Assembly: GCA_943789455.1 (NCBI GenBank)
Contig: CALSUE010000003.1
Coordinates: 62,001 to 126,000, forward strand
Origin: an uncultured Flavobacteriaceae bacterium
Lineage (GTDB): Bacteria; Bacteroidota; Bacteroidia; Flavobacteriales; Flavobacteriaceae
Direction of reading: 5' to 3'
Length of the DNA: 64,000 bases
Positions 19,126 through 27,720 of the stretch are shown here, in pieces; the first letter of the stretch is position 1; each line of letters starts with the position of its first letter. The notes below the pieces were generated by a model, which saw nothing but the letters and a program-made list of their open reading frames with translations, did no database searches and was not told the origin of the DNA. Made by a program: the position numbers and the translations under genes.

Positions 19126-20382
19126 TTAATCCTCGAATTCTTCTTTTAGGATTCTTTGTACATCTAGGATTGACTCCTCTTCTAAATCTGTTCTCTTTAA
19201 TAATTCTTCAACAGAAGCATCCAATACACTTTTTGCTGTATCTAAACCAATATTTTTAAATTCTTGTATGATCCATGCTTCAATCTCATCACTAAACTCT
19301 GTCAATTCAACATCTTCTTCTTCTAGACCTTCTCTTTGAACATCTATATCATATTTTGTTAATTCACTAGCTAAACGAATGTTAACTCCCCCTTTACCAA
19401 TTGCTTTTGATACTTCTTCGGGTTTTAGAAAAACATTTACACGTCCTTTCTTTCCGTTTTTCTCTTCTTCATATTCTTCAATCTCCATTGAAACAACCTT
19501 TGCAGGACTCAATGCTCTAGATATTAATAACTGTTCGTTTTTAGTATAATTGATGACATCTATATTCTCATTTCCTAATTCACGAACAATCCCATGAATT
19601 CTAGAACCTTTCATCCCAACACAAGCACCAACTGGATCTATTCTGTCATCATAGGAATCTACAGCTACTTTAGCTTTTTCTCCAGGAATTCTAGCAACTC
19701 TTTCAACAGTAATTAATCCATCAAATACTTCTGGAATTTCTTGTTCAAATAACTTTACCAAGAAATCAGGTGAAGTTCTGGATAATATAATTGCTGGCTT
19801 GTTACCCCTCAACTCTACCGTTTTAATAACTCCTCTAACAGAATCTCCTTTTCGAAAAAAATCTGAACGTATTTGTTCACTCTTTGGTAATACTATTTCA
19901 TTTCCGTCATCATCAAGTAAAATGATTGCATTATGACGAATATGATGAACCTCAGCACTGTATATATCTCCTTCTAATTCCTTGAAATGTTTGAAAATAT
20001 TTGTACTGTCATGTTCTTGGATTTTTGAGATTAAATTTTGACGAAGCGCCAATATTGCTCTTCTTCCAAGATCGTAAAGTTTTACTTCTTCAGAAACATC
20101 TTCACCAATCTCAAAATCGGGTTCAATTTTTCTGGCTACTGAAAGTTCAATTTCTTCATTATCATCTTCTACCTCGTCATCAGCTACAACAACTCTATTT
20201 CTCCAAATTTCTAAATCTCCTTTATCAGGATTGATAATGATATCAAAATTTTCATCTGAACCAAATTTACGGTTTAAAGCTGCTCTAAAAACCTCTTCTA
20301 AAATAGACATGAGTGTTACTCTGTCTATACTTTTCATGTCTTTGAATTCTGAAAACGAATCTATTAATGCTATATTTTCCAT
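19126..20382 (-). CDS. nusA: transcription termination/antitermination factor NusA
   Basis: A 418-residue RNA-polymerase-binding factor for pausing, termination and antitermination. Visible parts in order: the N-terminal NusA domain with an acidic insert (DDEVEDDNEEIEL), an S1 domain (about 130-200, GDIYSAEVHHIRHNAIILL), then two KH domains (DPVGACVGMKGSRI and EVSKAIGKGGVNIRLA). The C-terminal acidic tail is typical of Bacteroidota and lacks the two E. coli acidic repeats. It lies between rimP (12 bp upstream) and infB. Confidence 0.96.
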   Translation of the reverse strand: MENIALIDSFSEFKDMKSIDRVTLMSILEEVFRAALNRKFGSDENFDIIINPDKGDLEIWRNRVVVADDEVEDDNEEIELSVARKIEPDFEIGEDVSEEVKLYDLGRRAILALRQNLISKIQEHDSTNIFKHFKELEGDIYSAEVHHIRHNAIILLDDDGNEIVLPKSEQIRSDFFRKGDSVRGVIKTVELRGNKPAIILSRTSPDFLVKLFEQEIPEVFDGLITVERVARIPGEKAKVAVDSYDDRIDPVGACVGMKGSRIHGIVRELGNENIDVINYTKNEQLLISRALSPAKVVSMEIEEYEEEKNGKKGRVNVFLKPEEVSKAIGKGGVNIRLASELTKYDIDVQREGLEEEDVELTEFSDEIEAWIIQEFKNIGLDTAKSVLDASVEELLKRTDLEEESILDVQRILKEEFED

Positions 20383-20394
20383 TGCATGTTCTTC

Positions 20395-20856
20395 TTAAAA
20401 TGTAATCTTCACTTTTGCTTCTTTTATACTATCAAATGCTACAAGGGCATTTTTCTCAACAGTTACTTTTCCTTTACCAACTGGCTTCGGTTCTCTTGTC
20501 TTCCAACGTAAAGAAATTTCTTTATCATTGACATTTATGAGCGTTCCCTCTAACTCTTCATCTCCAGTTTTAACCTTTAATATCCTATTAATATTCTTTA
20601 GATATTGTCTTTTAACTGAAAGTGGATGAGATATGTCTGGTGAGGTAACTTCCAATCCAAAATCTTCTTCTTCTCTATCAAGGTTATGCTCAACATGTCT
20701 GCTAATTCGCATACATTCTTTTATAGAAATACCCTGATCACCATCTACAATAACTTTTATCCTATTACCTACTAAAAAAGATAGCTCAATTAAAAACAAA
20801 GAATCATTCTCTGATATTGCTTCATTTACTAATTTTTTAACTACACTTTGATCCAT
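20395..20856 (-). CDS. rimP: ribosome maturation factor RimP
   Basis: A 153-residue RimP/YlxS-family protein of normal length, needed for 30S subunit maturation. The N-terminal domain includes VDGDQGISIKECMRISRHVE and LDREEEDFGLEVTSPDIS, both typical of the family; the C-terminal domain is an SH3-like barrel (TGDEELEGTLINVNDKEISLRW). It is first in rimP-nusA-infB. Upstream is a strong promoter (20922-20953) and a 58-base leader carrying a stable hairpin (20875-20893) that may regulate the operon. Confidence 0.95.
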   Translation of the reverse strand: MDQSVVKKLVNEAISENDSLFLIELSFLVGNRIKVIVDGDQGISIKECMRISRHVEHNLDREEEDFGLEVTSPDISHPLSVKRQYLKNINRILKVKTGDEELEGTLINVNDKEISLRWKTREPKPVGKGKVTVEKNALVAFDSIKEAKVKITF

Positions 20857-20874
20857 AACTAAGGATATAAAAAT

Positions 20875-20893
20875 AGGGGACTTATTGTCCCCT
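20875..20893 (-). promoter_or_regulatory. hairpin in the rimP-nusA-infB leader
   Basis: A perfect 7-bp stem (AGGGGAC/GTCCCCT, 5-base loop) lies between the predicted transcription start and the rimP ATG on the minus strand. It is GC-rich in an AT-rich setting and is followed by ATTTTTAT, so it resembles a short attenuator. It could instead stabilise the message or bind protein. Confidence 0.5.
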
Positions 20894-20921
20894 TCTTCTT
20901 CGTTTTTGTTTATTTTCAGTG

Positions 20922-20953
20922 CAAATATAGTAACTTGTTACTTAATAACCAAA
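20922..20953 (-). promoter_or_regulatory. promoter of rimP-nusA-infB
   Basis: On the minus strand TTTG (20950-20953) and TATATTTG (20922-20929) are spaced by 20 bp, an excellent match to the Bacteroidota housekeeping promoter. Transcription should start near 20915, about 58 bases before the rimP ATG. Confidence 0.75.
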
Positions 20954-21033
20954 TTGCTTTTTCTCATTTTTATTTGTATATTTAGATATAGGATTTCTTC
21001 TTTCTAAGAAGTGTCCTTAGCCACAAATAAACA

Positions 21034-21870
21034 ATGCCTACTATGTATAAAATTTTAGTTCCTGTAGACTTTTCTAAAAAATCAGAATTCGCTGTAAAAA
21101 TGTCTGCTCAAATTGGCAAAAAAATCAAAGCTGAAATTCACCTTCTACATCTAGTTGAATTACCATCAGGAATAGTAGATATGGGTGCAGGGAGCAATTT
21201 TAGTATTCCAGCTAGTATGATATATTTGAGAAAAGTAAAAGAGAAAATAATACACTTAAAAGACACCTTCTTTGATAGTGATCAAATTATTAAATATTCT
21301 ATAAAATTTGAGAACCCTTTCGAAGGGATTAAGAATTATGCAATAAAAAATGATGCAAATCTTATAGTTATGGGCTCCAAGGGGGTTTCTGATTTTGAAG
21401 AGATGATTATTGGATCTAATACCGAAAAAGTTGTTAGAACATCTAATATTCCTGTTATTGTTGTGAAAACTGATGCTAATAAATTTAAATTTAAAAAAAT
21501 AGTTTTTGCTTCCAATTATGATGAAGAAAATAAGGTTGCATTTAAAGATTTTTTAGTTTTTGCTAAAAAATTCAATAGTCAAATTCATTTATTGAAAATA
21601 AATACAGTTAGTAATTTTGAAAGTTCATATGCCACTCAAAATAAAATCAAAAATTTCATCAAAGATTTTGATTTACAGAGAAAAACTATAAATATTTACA
21701 ATGATGTATCCGTTGTTAAAGGAATCATGAATTTTGCAAAAGATATTGATGCTGACCTGATTGCATTATCCACACACGGAAGAAGTGGTTTGTCAAGTCT
21801 ATTTAATGGCAGTATCGCAAAAAGTGTCTCAAAAAATGTTTTAAAACCTGTGATAACTTTTAAGATCTAA
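21034..21870 (+). CDS. tandem-domain universal stress protein (UspA family)
   Basis: A 278-residue cytoplasmic protein made of two UspA domains of about 140 residues. The first ends with VMGSKGVSDFEEMIIGSNTEKV and the second with ALSTHGRSGLSSLFNGSIAKSV; both keep the G-X2-G-X9-G(S/T) pattern of ATP-binding UspA proteins. The partner or signal cannot be named from sequence. ATG at 21034 gives MPTMYKILVP; ATG at 21043 gives MYKILVP, the commoner family start, and may be the real one. The gene stands alone, divergent from rimP, and ends at a terminator shared with tRNA-Gln. Confidence 0.9.
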   Translation: MPTMYKILVPVDFSKKSEFAVKMSAQIGKKIKAEIHLLHLVELPSGIVDMGAGSNFSIPASMIYLRKVKEKIIHLKDTFFDSDQIIKYSIKFENPFEGIKNYAIKNDANLIVMGSKGVSDFEEMIIGSNTEKVVRTSNIPVIVVKTDANKFKFKKIVFASNYDEENKVAFKDFLVFAKKFNSQIHLLKINTVSNFESSYATQNKIKNFIKDFDLQRKTINIYNDVSVVKGIMNFAKDIDADLIALSTHGRSGLSSLFNGSIAKSVSKNVLKPVITFKI

Positions 21871-21880
21871 TTATAAAAAT

Positions 21881-21909
21881 AAAAATCCCGTTCAATGAAC
21901 GGGATTTTT
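21881..21909. terminator. bidirectional intrinsic terminator (universal stress gene / tRNA-Gln)
   Basis: A perfect 13-bp stem (AAAAATCCCGTTC with GAACGGGATTTTT) and a 3-base loop lies 11 bp after the universal stress protein gene and 5 bp from the 3' end of tRNA-Gln on the other strand. It ends in T runs both ways. Confidence 0.9.
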
Positions 21910-21913
21910 AATG

Positions 21914-21985
21914 TTGGCCTACAAGGACTCGAACCTTGAATGTCGGTACCAAAAACCGGTGTGTTACCAATTACACCATAGGCCA
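21914..21985 (-). tRNA. tRNA-Gln (anticodon TTG)
   Basis: On the minus strand the 72-base sequence folds as a cloverleaf: acceptor stem TGGCCTA/TAGGCCA, D stem GTGT/ACAC, anticodon loop TTTTGGT giving anticodon TTG, T arm CAAGG-TTCGAGT-CCTTG, discriminator A. The outermost anticodon-stem pair is a C-A mismatch. CCA is not encoded. It has its own promoter (22005-22034) and a terminator directly after it. Confidence 0.93.
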
Positions 21986-22004
21986 ATAAATTTGATAACG
22001 GCTG

Positions 22005-22034
22005 CAAATTTAAATCAAAGTTTTTATCCTGCAA
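22005..22034 (-). promoter_or_regulatory. promoter of tRNA-Gln
   Basis: On the minus strand TTTGC (TTG at 22032-22034) and TAAATTTG (22005-22012) are separated by 19 bp. Transcription would start about 15 bases before the mature tRNA 5' end. Confidence 0.7.
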
Positions 22035-22153
22035 ATGTTTTTAATACTTTTTTATTTTTAACAAACTTTTACAATCTTAGCATACTTTATACCGCCCTGT
22101 TAAACGTTTAATCTCTGATAAATCACTAAATTCGCCATTACATTTTACAACTT

Positions 22154-25100
22154 ATGACATCAGAAAACTTTAAAAAATGGAATCTCATCCTTGGATGGGC
22201 CACTTTTGCTATAGCACTTATCACATATTCTCTTACTTTAGAACCTACAGTGAGTGCATGGGATTGTGGGGAATACATATCTACATCTGTAAAGTTAGAA
22301 GTTGGTCATCCTCCAGGAGCCCCACTATTTCAAATGTTGGGAGCTTTCTTTGCCATGTTTACTAGTGAGCTTACTGAAATTGCAAAAATGGTAAATTTCA
22401 TGTCTGCTTTAGCCAGTGCATTTACTATTCTTTTTATGTTTTGGACCATTACTAACCTAGGGAAAAAACTAATTACCATATCAAGTTCAATAACAGAGGG
22501 GTCATCTATTGCAATACTTGGAAGCGCCCTAGTGGGATCACTAACCTACACCTTCTCAGATAGTTTTTGGTTTAGTGCTGTAGAGGGAGAGGTTTACGCA
22601 ATGTCTTCATTTTTAATGGCGATATTATTCTGGCTTGGTTTAAAATGGGAAAGTGAAATATATACTCCAAGAGGGCACAAATGGCTTGTGATTATCAGTT
22701 TTGTAATTGGTTTGTCTTTTGGTGTTCATATTCTATCACTTCTTGTTATTCCTGCGATATTTTTATTATATTTTTTTAAAACTTACCACACTATAAATTT
22801 AAAAACTACAACTTATGCCTCAATAATTTCAATATTCATATTAGCATTTGTTTTTAAATTTTTATTTCCATTCACCTTGAAATTCTTTAGTGCCTCTGAA
22901 TTATTTTTTATTAACTCAATAGGCTTACCCTATAATTCAGGATCAGTAATCGCTGGATTTATATTAATTGCTTTATTTTATTTTGGACTTAATTATACCA
23001 AAAAAAAGAAAAAAATTATTGCCAATACTCTACTACTTTCTATTCTATTTATAATGATTGGCTTTTCATCTTGGTTAATGCTTCCCATAAGAGCTAACAC
23101 AAATACAACAATAAACGAAAACAATCCATCCAGTGCTAGAGAATTATTAGCCTATTACAATCGTGAACAGTATGGTGATGCAAATGTGTTTTATGACACT
23201 TACTATTCACATACCTACAACAGAGAAGTTGACAAAGACAAACCTTTGAAGGATGACAAGCCTAAATATGAAAAAAGAAATGGCAAGTATGAAATTGTGA
23301 ATAAATACAAAGATGTATTGCCAAATGCATCAGACAAACATAAAGGGTTTATTCCTAGAATGACAAATCCAGCAGCAGAAAAAATGTATAAAAATATTGC
23401 TGGTATTCCTCAGAATAGCTCAAGAAGACCCACATTCGCGGAGAATATAAAATTTATGATTAGCTACCAATTTGGCTATATGTATGGTCGTTATTTCATG
23501 TGGAATTTTTCCGGTAGACAAAATGATGTTCAAGGACAATTAGACAGATACAACGGAAATTGGTTAAGTGGGATTAAATTTATTGACGAGGCAAGACTGG
23601 GTCCACAAACTAATTTACCATCAGATGTGGAAGAAAATAAAGGAAGAAATATTTATTTTATGCTTCCTTTTTTATTAGGCTTACTAGGCCTATTTTATCA
23701 AGTAAAGTGGGATAAAAAAAACTTTTTTGTGCTATTTATGTTTTTTGCATTTACAGGATTTGCTATTATTTTTTACACAAATCCGAAGCCTTTTGAGCCC
23801 AGGGAAAGAGATTATGCTATTGTAGGTTCATTTTATATATATGCCATATGGGTTGGTTTTGGTGTATTGGCACTCTATGAATATCTCAAGAATTTTGCGA
23901 ATAAAAAAGTGGTTGCAATTACTGTTTCATTTGTTTCTTTACTAGCTGTACCGTTACTCATGGGCTTTGAAAACTGGGATGATCACGATAGATCAAACAG
24001 ATACACCACCCATTTAAGTGCTCAATCATATTTAGAATCTTGTGACGCTAATGCTATAATGTTTACCATTGGAGACAATGATACTTTCCCATTGTGGTAT
24101 ATGCAAGAGGTTGAAGGGGTTAGAACAGATATTAAACTTGTGAATACTAGTCTTTTTGCTACCGATTGGTATATCGATCAGATGAAGCGAGCTACCTATG
24201 ATGCACCTCCAATTCCATCACAATTAAAACATGATGATTATAAAGTTGGTAGCTTAGATGCTGCTTACTATTTTGAAGAATTATTTCCCACACTGAAAGA
24301 TTCCATTCTTCCGATAAAAGATTATATGCAATGGATAGAAAGTAAAAATAAAGTTACTTTTTTTGATATTGATGGAGATGGGAATGAAGAGAAAGTCTTG
24401 CCAACTAGAAAAATTAGAATTCCAGTAAACAAGCAAAATGTTCTAGAATATGGAATAGTTGCCTCTAAAGATGCAGATAAAATTGTAGACTACATAGACA
24501 TTGAAATTGGAAGAGGTATTGCCAAAAACAGAATTTTAATGCTTGATGTTCTAGCAAATTTTGATTGGAAAAGGCCCATTTATTTTACTGGTGGCGCTTT
24601 TGCTGACGAAGAATATATTTGGTTGAAGGATTTTTTACAACTAGACGGAATGGCTTATAAATTAGTTCCCATAAAAACGCCAATGAATATTGTGAATTCA
24701 GACGGAACCGTTACTAAGAAAAGCCCTTTTGATATGGGACGAATTGATCCAGAAAAAATGTATGCCAATATTCAAAAATTAAATTGGAGAAACATTAACG
24801 ACGGTAAAATATATTTAGATGAGCAGACAAAAAAGAGTTCAATTTCATTACGTAACAATTTAATGCGTCTTTCTGACGCTTTTGCCGCAAAGGGTGATAC
24901 TTTAAAAGCCTTAGAAATACTTGATTTATCAATTGAAAAAATGCCAATACGAGACTTTGGTCATTTTAGTTTATCAGTTGGCTATCCAGAAATGTATTAT
25001 TTGTTAGGACAAAACGAAAAAGCAAGGGCTGCTGCTGAAACTTTAATTAAAATTTTCAAAGAGCAACTTGTTTGGTTGGCAGAATTTCCTGCTGAAAACT

Positions 25101-25264
25101 CAGATTTAATTTTCGAAGAAATAGATAATAATTTGCTGATGTATCGAAATATTATTGCTACTCAGATAGACAGATTTGATTCAGATGAGCAATACAAAAC
25201 TTCAAAGCAAGACGAATTTATAGAGACTGTAAAATTATTTAGTCATCTTATGCCTGATGAATAA
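22154..25264 (+). CDS. GT117 (DUF2723) family membrane glycosyltransferase-like protein
   Basis: A 1036-residue protein with about twelve hydrophobic helices in the first 600 residues and a soluble C-terminal half. The first loop, LEPTVSAWDCGEYISTSVKL, holds the acidic residues conserved in DUF2723, a GT-C-fold family related to protein O-mannosyltransferases and widespread in Bacteroidota. The likely role is transfer of sugar from a lipid-linked donor on the periplasmic side, perhaps in protein O-glycosylation; this is inferred from fold. The C-terminal 200 residues include helical repeats (LSDAFAAKGDTLKALEILDL) resembling a TPR. The downstream deacetylase gene begins at or just after its stop, so the two are probably co-transcribed. 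Confidence 0.88.
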   Translation: MTSENFKKWNLILGWATFAIALITYSLTLEPTVSAWDCGEYISTSVKLEVGHPPGAPLFQMLGAFFAMFTSELTEIAKMVNFMSALASAFTILFMFWTITNLGKKLITISSSITEGSSIAILGSALVGSLTYTFSDSFWFSAVEGEVYAMSSFLMAILFWLGLKWESEIYTPRGHKWLVIISFVIGLSFGVHILSLLVIPAIFLLYFFKTYHTINLKTTTYASIISIFILAFVFKFLFPFTLKFFSASELFFINSIGLPYNSGSVIAGFILIALFYFGLNYTKKKKKIIANTLLLSILFIMIGFSSWLMLPIRANTNTTINENNPSSARELLAYYNREQYGDANVFYDTYYSHTYNREVDKDKPLKDDKPKYEKRNGKYEIVNKYKDVLPNASDKHKGFIPRMTNPAAEKMYKNIAGIPQNSSRRPTFAENIKFMISYQFGYMYGRYFMWNFSGRQNDVQGQLDRYNGNWLSGIKFIDEARLGPQTNLPSDVEENKGRNIYFMLPFLLGLLGLFYQVKWDKKNFFVLFMFFAFTGFAIIFYTNPKPFEPRERDYAIVGSFYIYAIWVGFGVLALYEYLKNFANKKVVAITVSFVSLLAVPLLMGFENWDDHDRSNRYTTHLSAQSYLESCDANAIMFTIGDNDTFPLWYMQEVEGVRTDIKLVNTSLFATDWYIDQMKRATYDAPPIPSQLKHDDYKVGSLDAAYYFEELFPTLKDSILPIKDYMQWIESKNKVTFFDIDGDGNEEKVLPTRKIRIPVNKQNVLEYGIVASKDADKIVDYIDIEIGRGIAKNRILMLDVLANFDWKRPIYFTGGAFADEEYIWLKDFLQLDGMAYKLVPIKTPMNIVNSDGTVTKKSPFDMGRIDPEKMYANIQKLNWRNINDGKIYLDEQTKKSSISLRNNLMRLSDAFAAKGDTLKALEILDLSIEKMPIRDFGHFSLSVGYPEMYYLLGQNEKARAAAETLIKIFKEQLVWLAEFPAENSDLIFEEIDNNLLMYRNIIATQIDRFDSDEQYKTSKQDEFIETVKLFSHLMPDE

Positions 25265-25271
25265 GAGGTTT

Positions 25272-25895
25272 ATGAAATTTTACACCATTAAAACGCCAAC
25301 AATAATTCAGAAATTTTTTCCCAATTATTGTTGGCGTTTTTCTTCCTCTGTAAAAGAAATCTATCTAACTTTTGATGACGGCCCAACTCCAGAAATAACG
25401 ACTTATGTTTTAAATGAGTTAAAAAAACATAAAGCAAAGGCAACTTTTTTTTGTATTGGGAAAAATGTAAAAAAATATCATACTATTTATGAGAGAATTA
25501 AAGAAGAGGGGCACTCCATTGGCAATCATACATACAATCATTTAAACGGCTTGAGAGCTAATAAGACATCCTATATAGAAGACATTCAAAAAGCTGCAAA
25601 GCTTATTAAATCTAATTTATTTAGGCCTCCTTATGGAAGATTAAAACCATCGCAAGCAAGGTCAATTACAAGTAAAGGATATAAAATAGTTATGTGGGAT
25701 GTACTTAGTGCAGATTTTGACACTACGATAACTCCAGAGAAATGCCTAAAAAATGTTCTTAATAAAACCTCAAGTGGAAGTATTGTTGTAATGCATGATA
25801 GCCATAGAGCAAAAGATAAAATCTTTTATGCACTTCCAAAAATTCTTAGTTATTTTACTAAAAAAGGATATGTATTTAAATCAATAGATTTATAA
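25272..25895 (+). CDS. polysaccharide deacetylase (NodB domain, carbohydrate esterase 4)
   Basis: A protein of 207 residues from ATG 25272 (MKFYTIKTP), which fits the usual family start; an upstream ATG at 25257 overlaps the previous stop codon. CE4 motifs are clear: TFDDGP with catalytic and metal Asp at 35-36, HSIGNHTYNH with metal His at 86 and 90, RPPYGR, the DVLSADFD segment, and a late VMHD. Enzymes of this family remove acetyl groups from N-acetylated sugars in peptidoglycan or exopolysaccharide. There is no clear signal peptide. The first codons form a perfect 18-bp inverted repeat (25290-25340; see findings). Its stop overlaps the convergent thioredoxin-like gene by 6 bases. Confidence 0.9.
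   Translation: MKFYTIKTPTIIQKFFPNYCWRFSSSVKEIYLTFDDGPTPEITTYVLNELKKHKAKATFFCIGKNVKKYHTIYERIKEEGHSIGNHTYNHLNGLRANKTSYIEDIQKAAKLIKSNLFRPPYGRLKPSQARSITSKGYKIVMWDVLSADFDTTITPEKCLKNVLNKTSSGSIVVMHDSHRAKDKIFYALPKILSYFTKKGYVFKSIDL
25290..25340 (+). repeat. perfect 18-bp inverted repeat inside the deacetylase gene start
   Basis: AAAACGCCAACAATAATT (25290-25307) is repeated as its exact reverse complement at 25323-25340, leaving a 15-base loop. The right arm ends in a T run. In RNA this would be a terminator-like hairpin between codons 7 and 23 of the deacetylase, right after the GT117 gene. Confidence 0.8.
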
Positions 25896-26183
25896 ATATT
25901 GCTGAACTAAACCAATTAAAGTATTCGCATCTTGCTCTCCAGTTTGCCTCCATTTCATTTCCCCATCTTTATATATCATAAAAGTTGGATTTCCTTTTAC
26001 ACGAAGTGCCTCAGCTAGTGGTTCATTCTTTTTTATATCTATCTTAATCACTTTTGCCTTATCCCCTAAAGCAGCAGCTACATCTCGAAGAGTATCAATA
26101 CTATTATCTGCATCTTCCCAATCAAAATAAAAATCTATTAAGACCGGTTCTTCAGCACTAATTAATTCACCAAACTTTGTCAT
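25890..26183 (-). CDS. thioredoxin-fold protein lacking the active-site cysteines
   Basis: A 97-residue protein the length of a classical thioredoxin. The fold is recognisable from VLIDFYFDW, KAKVIKIDIKKNEPLAEAL, the cis-proline loop GNPTFMIY (P66) and the final helix NTLIGLVQQYL. At the site where thioredoxins have WCGPC it reads WEDADNS (residues 22-28), and no cysteine occurs anywhere in the protein. It cannot be a thiol oxidoreductase and may be a binding or scaffold protein. A -7 element TATATTTG lies at 26237-26244 without a well-placed -33 element. It converges on and overlaps the deacetylase gene by 6 bases. Confidence 0.85.
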   Translation of the reverse strand: MTKFGELISAEEPVLIDFYFDWEDADNSIDTLRDVAAALGDKAKVIKIDIKKNEPLAEALRVKGNPTFMIYKDGEMKWRQTGEQDANTLIGLVQQYL

Positions 26184-26270
26184 TTTAAAACATTTTTCTT
26201 AGTGTAGAACTGCAATTAAATGCATATTCTTTCCTACAAATATAACATTTCTATTGAATTGACCTGATTA

Positions 26271-27494
26271 TCAACCCTTTTTCAGCTCAATCACAGTAAT
26301 TTCTGGCCAAATACCAACACGTCCAGGAAACGCATGATAACCAAAACCTCTGTTTACATTAATGAATCTTCCTGACTCATTATATAGCCCAGCCCATTGC
26401 TTATAGACATACTTGGATGGGCTCCATTTAAACCAACCTGGAATCTCGATGCCCATTTGTAATCCATGAGTATGACCACTTAATGTTAAATGATAATTAA
26501 AATCATCTTGTTTAACCTCAGCATCCCAATGAGATGGGTCATGAGACATCAGTATTTTAAAATCCTCTTCAGCAATCCCTTCAGATGCTTTGGTAAGATC
26601 TCCTGCTTGTTTGAAATTCTTACCCCAATTTTCAACTCCTATTAAGGAAATTTTTTGTCCATCTTTTTCTATGTAACGATTTTCATTGCACAATAAATCA
26701 AAGCCTATTTTGGGATGAATATTTTTAATTTCCTGAAATTGTAATGCTTTTTCTTCTTTACTAATTCCTCTTATATATTCAGCATAATCATGATTTCCTA
26801 GCACAGAATATTTCCCAAACGACGCCTTCAAAGCGCTAAACATTTCTATCCAATTATCCATTTCACTTGCCATATTATTTACAATATCTCCAGTAAACAA
26901 TAATAAATCAGAGTTTTGATTATTGATCATATCAACACCGTACTGAATTTTCTTTTTATTGGTAAAACTTCCCGAATGAATATCTGAAATTTGAGTAATT
27001 GTAAATCCATCAAAAGCATCAGGTAAATCTTTAAAAGAAAGCTGATACTTTAACACCTTATAATTATACCTTCCTTGAATAATTCCATATAAGAATGAAG
27101 TAAAAGGGATAGCTGCTAATACAAGAGCTATCTGAGATATAAACTTACGTCTTCCTGGAATTGGCTGTGTTGGGTTATTACCAAGCCAAGATATAATTTT
27201 ATGAATGATTCGAATAATATCTTCCCCAAAGAGTACTGCTAGAATAAATGTTTTAGGAATTAGAATGGTAATCATCATTCCTGTTGCCATTTGAAACTGA
27301 CTCGTTTGACCTGAATTGCTTGGTGTTGTAAAAATAACATACAATAAATTAAGATAAACAAGTATTCCAATAGTCATCCAAACCCACCTAACAATTCTAT
27401 TTCTTGTAACAGTTTTAACCGCTTGAAAAGCATAATATTCAAGAATAAAAATAATGGCGGAAGCTATCAATAAAGGGATTACCCATCGTGGCAT
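26271..27494 (-). CDS. membrane-anchored metallophosphoesterase (calcineurin-like)
   Basis: A 407-residue protein. The first 145 residues contain about four hydrophobic helices; the rest is a calcineurin-like phosphoesterase domain of the YaeI/YkuE type. Metal-binding motifs are complete and in order: QISDIHSG, FTGDIVNN, LGNHDYAEY, MSHDPSHWD and LSGHTHGLQMG. Homologues hydrolyse phosphoesters of lipids such as UDP-diacylglucosamine or act on unknown substrates; the substrate here cannot be told. It is transcribed alone, divergent from polA across a 226-bp gap that holds no other gene. Confidence 0.9.
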   Translation of the reverse strand: MPRWVIPLLIASAIIFILEYYAFQAVKTVTRNRIVRWVWMTIGILVYLNLLYVIFTTPSNSGQTSQFQMATGMMITILIPKTFILAVLFGEDIIRIIHKIISWLGNNPTQPIPGRRKFISQIALVLAAIPFTSFLYGIIQGRYNYKVLKYQLSFKDLPDAFDGFTITQISDIHSGSFTNKKKIQYGVDMINNQNSDLLLFTGDIVNNMASEMDNWIEMFSALKASFGKYSVLGNHDYAEYIRGISKEEKALQFQEIKNIHPKIGFDLLCNENRYIEKDGQKISLIGVENWGKNFKQAGDLTKASEGIAEEDFKILMSHDPSHWDAEVKQDDFNYHLTLSGHTHGLQMGIEIPGWFKWSPSKYVYKQWAGLYNESGRFINVNRGFGYHAFPGRVGIWPEITVIELKKG

Positions 27495-27720
27495 AATTAT
27501 ATTTTTAGAAGACCATAAATATACCTCAAAATAAAAGTCATAATTTTAAGATCATGTTAAAGTTTTCTTTATAAAAATGAAATAAAATTAGCCATCATAT
27601 GGTTTTTCTCATCTATTATCCAACTAAATAATTTTAAGCTCATAACTATTAACAATTTTAAAAAATTATTGATCTAAAAAAATTAATATTTTGTAGTTTT
27701 ATCAAAACAACTTTAACCTC

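Noticed and set aside
20997-21011. CTTCTT-tct-AAGAAG palindrome before the universal stress gene as an operator
   Set aside because: Six-base arms are expected often by chance, and nothing else supports a binding site.
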